Below, piece after piece: positions 62,709 to 64,000 of a DNA stretch of 64,000 nt. Source of the DNA: Musa acuminata AAA Group (Eukaryota > Streptophyta > Magnoliopsida > Zingiberales > Musaceae); contig NC_088357.1 of assembly GCF_036884655.1 (NCBI RefSeq), positions 3,711,001-3,775,000 of the forward strand. Reading direction: 5' to 3'. A program made the position numbers and the translations under genes. The notes under the pieces are model-generated. The model saw only the letters and a list, made by a program, of their open reading frames with translations. It was not told the DNA's origin and made no database searches. The stretch's first letter is position 1, and each line of letters begins with the position of its first letter.

Positions 62709-64000
62709 ACATTTTCATCTTATAAGACGGGATATCACAAAAAAATCTACCACAATCTTTCTGTATTCCGATCTATAGGCAGTATGAATGGCTGCAAACT
62801 CTTCGCTGGTCTCATCGTAGGAGGAACATGTCATCGACCAGTGTCAACTCATGCACTAAATTCATGTAAGAGAACGTGGATGGACGGCATCAAGATCCAC
62901 GCTTTCCCCAATGAGATCCTAAAACCCATGCAAAGCATAACAAGATTACACAATATATCCAATGTATAACCTAAAAGTTTCTTGTTAGTTCTCGCGGTTC
63001 TTCAGTTGTTCATGAACGCTGACACTGTGTGTGTTCAACAGAAACTTTCTTTTTTATCTTTACCGAGGTGTTCTCCAAAAGTAGTTTGCATTGAGGTTCC
63101 AATGCAGGACTCGAAGGAGAGAGAAGAGATGGTGTTTGCTATTCCACTCATCATATTTTACGAAGAGAGAGAGAGGAGGCAAATAGTTGGATGGATGTAT
63201 AATAATAATAATACTACTATAGTTTTTTCCTTAATGATGTGGCTTCCTATAAAATTCATCGACTCGCAATGAATCCAGTGGACACAAATCGCCGTCAATT
63301 CTCCGTATCTGACCGCCTCTGCACCTACGAACACTACACGTGATGGGTCGGGAGTGGTAGCTCAGCGGAGGTCTGCAATCATCCGTCGGATCCCGTGACT
63401 CTCCATCCCATACACATCGTTGCTGCAGTCCCAACGCCACGCCAAGGAGACGAAGGAAAAGAAAGCGAGGAAGAAAGCCCCCGATGATGCCGTCTGCCAT
63501 CTCACGCCGCCGCAATCCCCGTTAAGCAAAAGGGGAGGAGGAGGACACGAATGATGCCGGCGTGCGTTGTACTCCTCGATGGCGACGGCGGGGCAGCCGC
63601 GGCCTTTCCCTGTCCGGCTTCAATGAGGTCTGTGTCGTTATGTGGCGACGCTCACATGGAAAGGCGTCGAACACAGCCAGTTTCCAGCTGTGTTGGGGTC
63701 CCAAACACAGCATCTCTCACCCACCACATCCAGCCTTGCCTTATCTAATCCTCCCACCCTGTCATATTCCTACCTTTCCTCTTTCTCTCTCTCTCTCTCT
63801 CGCTCTCTCTCGCTCTCTTTTCTTTCTCATCCGTAAATTAGTCTTGTCATCAACATGATTGCTGGATAAACTGTCCACAACAGAGTCCACTCCGCTCTTT
63901 GTAATCCAATCATGGCATGAACTTTTACGGAGAAATAGTGAGCAACAGCCAGTGACATTAAAGCCATATGACCAGTGTTTCATGCTCCATCTCACTGCCA
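62709..64000. other. Intergenic to window end
   Basis: No gene is recognised. The interval 63270-63720 is GC-richer and has overlapping open frames on both strands, which might be a first exon of a gene beyond the window, but no family motif supports either strand. Confidence 0.4.
63778..63826. repeat. (CT)n pyrimidine tract
   Basis: Interrupted CT repeats, about 50 bp; such tracts are common in plant 5' UTRs and promoters, but no start codon or gene is tied to this one. Confidence 0.9.

Noticed and set aside
63350..63420. tRNA-like D-arm sequence (agtggtagctcagcgg)
   Set aside because: No matching acceptor stem, anticodon arm or TTCGAATCC-type T-loop at the right distance.
63231..63515. 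Minus-strand 94-codon ORF with a hydrophobic start (MADGIIGGFLPRFLFLRLLG)
   Set aside because: Looks like a possible signal peptide but no family match and a competing plus-strand frame; evidence is insufficient.
1..64000. CRISPR arrays, bacterial operons, plasmid or viral genomes
   Set aside because: None present; the spliced plant gene families account for the coding content.

Overview
The window looks like nuclear DNA from a flowering plant. Genes have many short exons with GT/AG introns, intergenic DNA is AT-rich with microsatellites and small transposons, and the proteins belong to plant families (LRR-malectin receptor kinases, SHAQKYF-type MYB, RGG nuclear RNA-binding protein). A monocot such as a banana relative is my guess from general appearance; the species cannot be fixed from the sequence alone. 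All exon models were built by hand from splice sites and reading phase. The sums of exon lengths for the RGG gene, three receptor kinases (C, D, E) and HAT1 are exact multiples of three.

Layout. 376-2252 (+): 3' half of a kinase-like gene cut by the window edge. 3037-8872 (-): RGG-repeat RNA-binding protein (389 aa) with a 4.1-kb intron holding nested transposons. 11064-12021 (+): MYB-related transcription factor, followed by a perfect 21-bp inverted repeat. 12990-48400: a cluster of five malectin-like/LRR receptor kinases of the LRR-I type, named here A to E. A (-) is a wrecked pseudogene. B (-) is complete only if a shifted splice donor is used. C (-) is intact (925 codons). D (+, 916 codons) and E (-, 909 codons) form a tail-to-tail inverted duplication. 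Two small kinase relics in opposite orientation lie between C and D. 50673-57250 (-): histone acetyltransferase type B catalytic subunit, HAT1/HAG2 type (469 aa). 58184-59409 (+): a three-exon remnant of a PTPMT/DSP8-type phosphatase gene with frameshifts and stops. 62088-62708: a probable solo LTR with flanking target-site duplication. The rest is intergenic.

How it fits together. The centre is a birth-and-death receptor-kinase cluster: tandem copies A-B-C on one strand, the inverted pair D/E, and decayed fragments. All five copies end in the same carboxyl-terminal PSAR-stop. Members of this family (Arabidopsis FRK1/SIRK, IOS1 and relatives) act at the plasma membrane in immune, symbiosis or senescence signalling; that role is inferred here from family membership only. 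The flanking single genes (RGG protein, MYB, HAT1) are ordinary nuclear genes unrelated to the cluster.

The most noteworthy points are the convergent near-identical pair D/E, which could form long double-stranded RNA; the Glu-to-Lys change at the APE-type glutamate of E; the donor shift that would rescue B; and the previously hidden phosphatase pseudogene.
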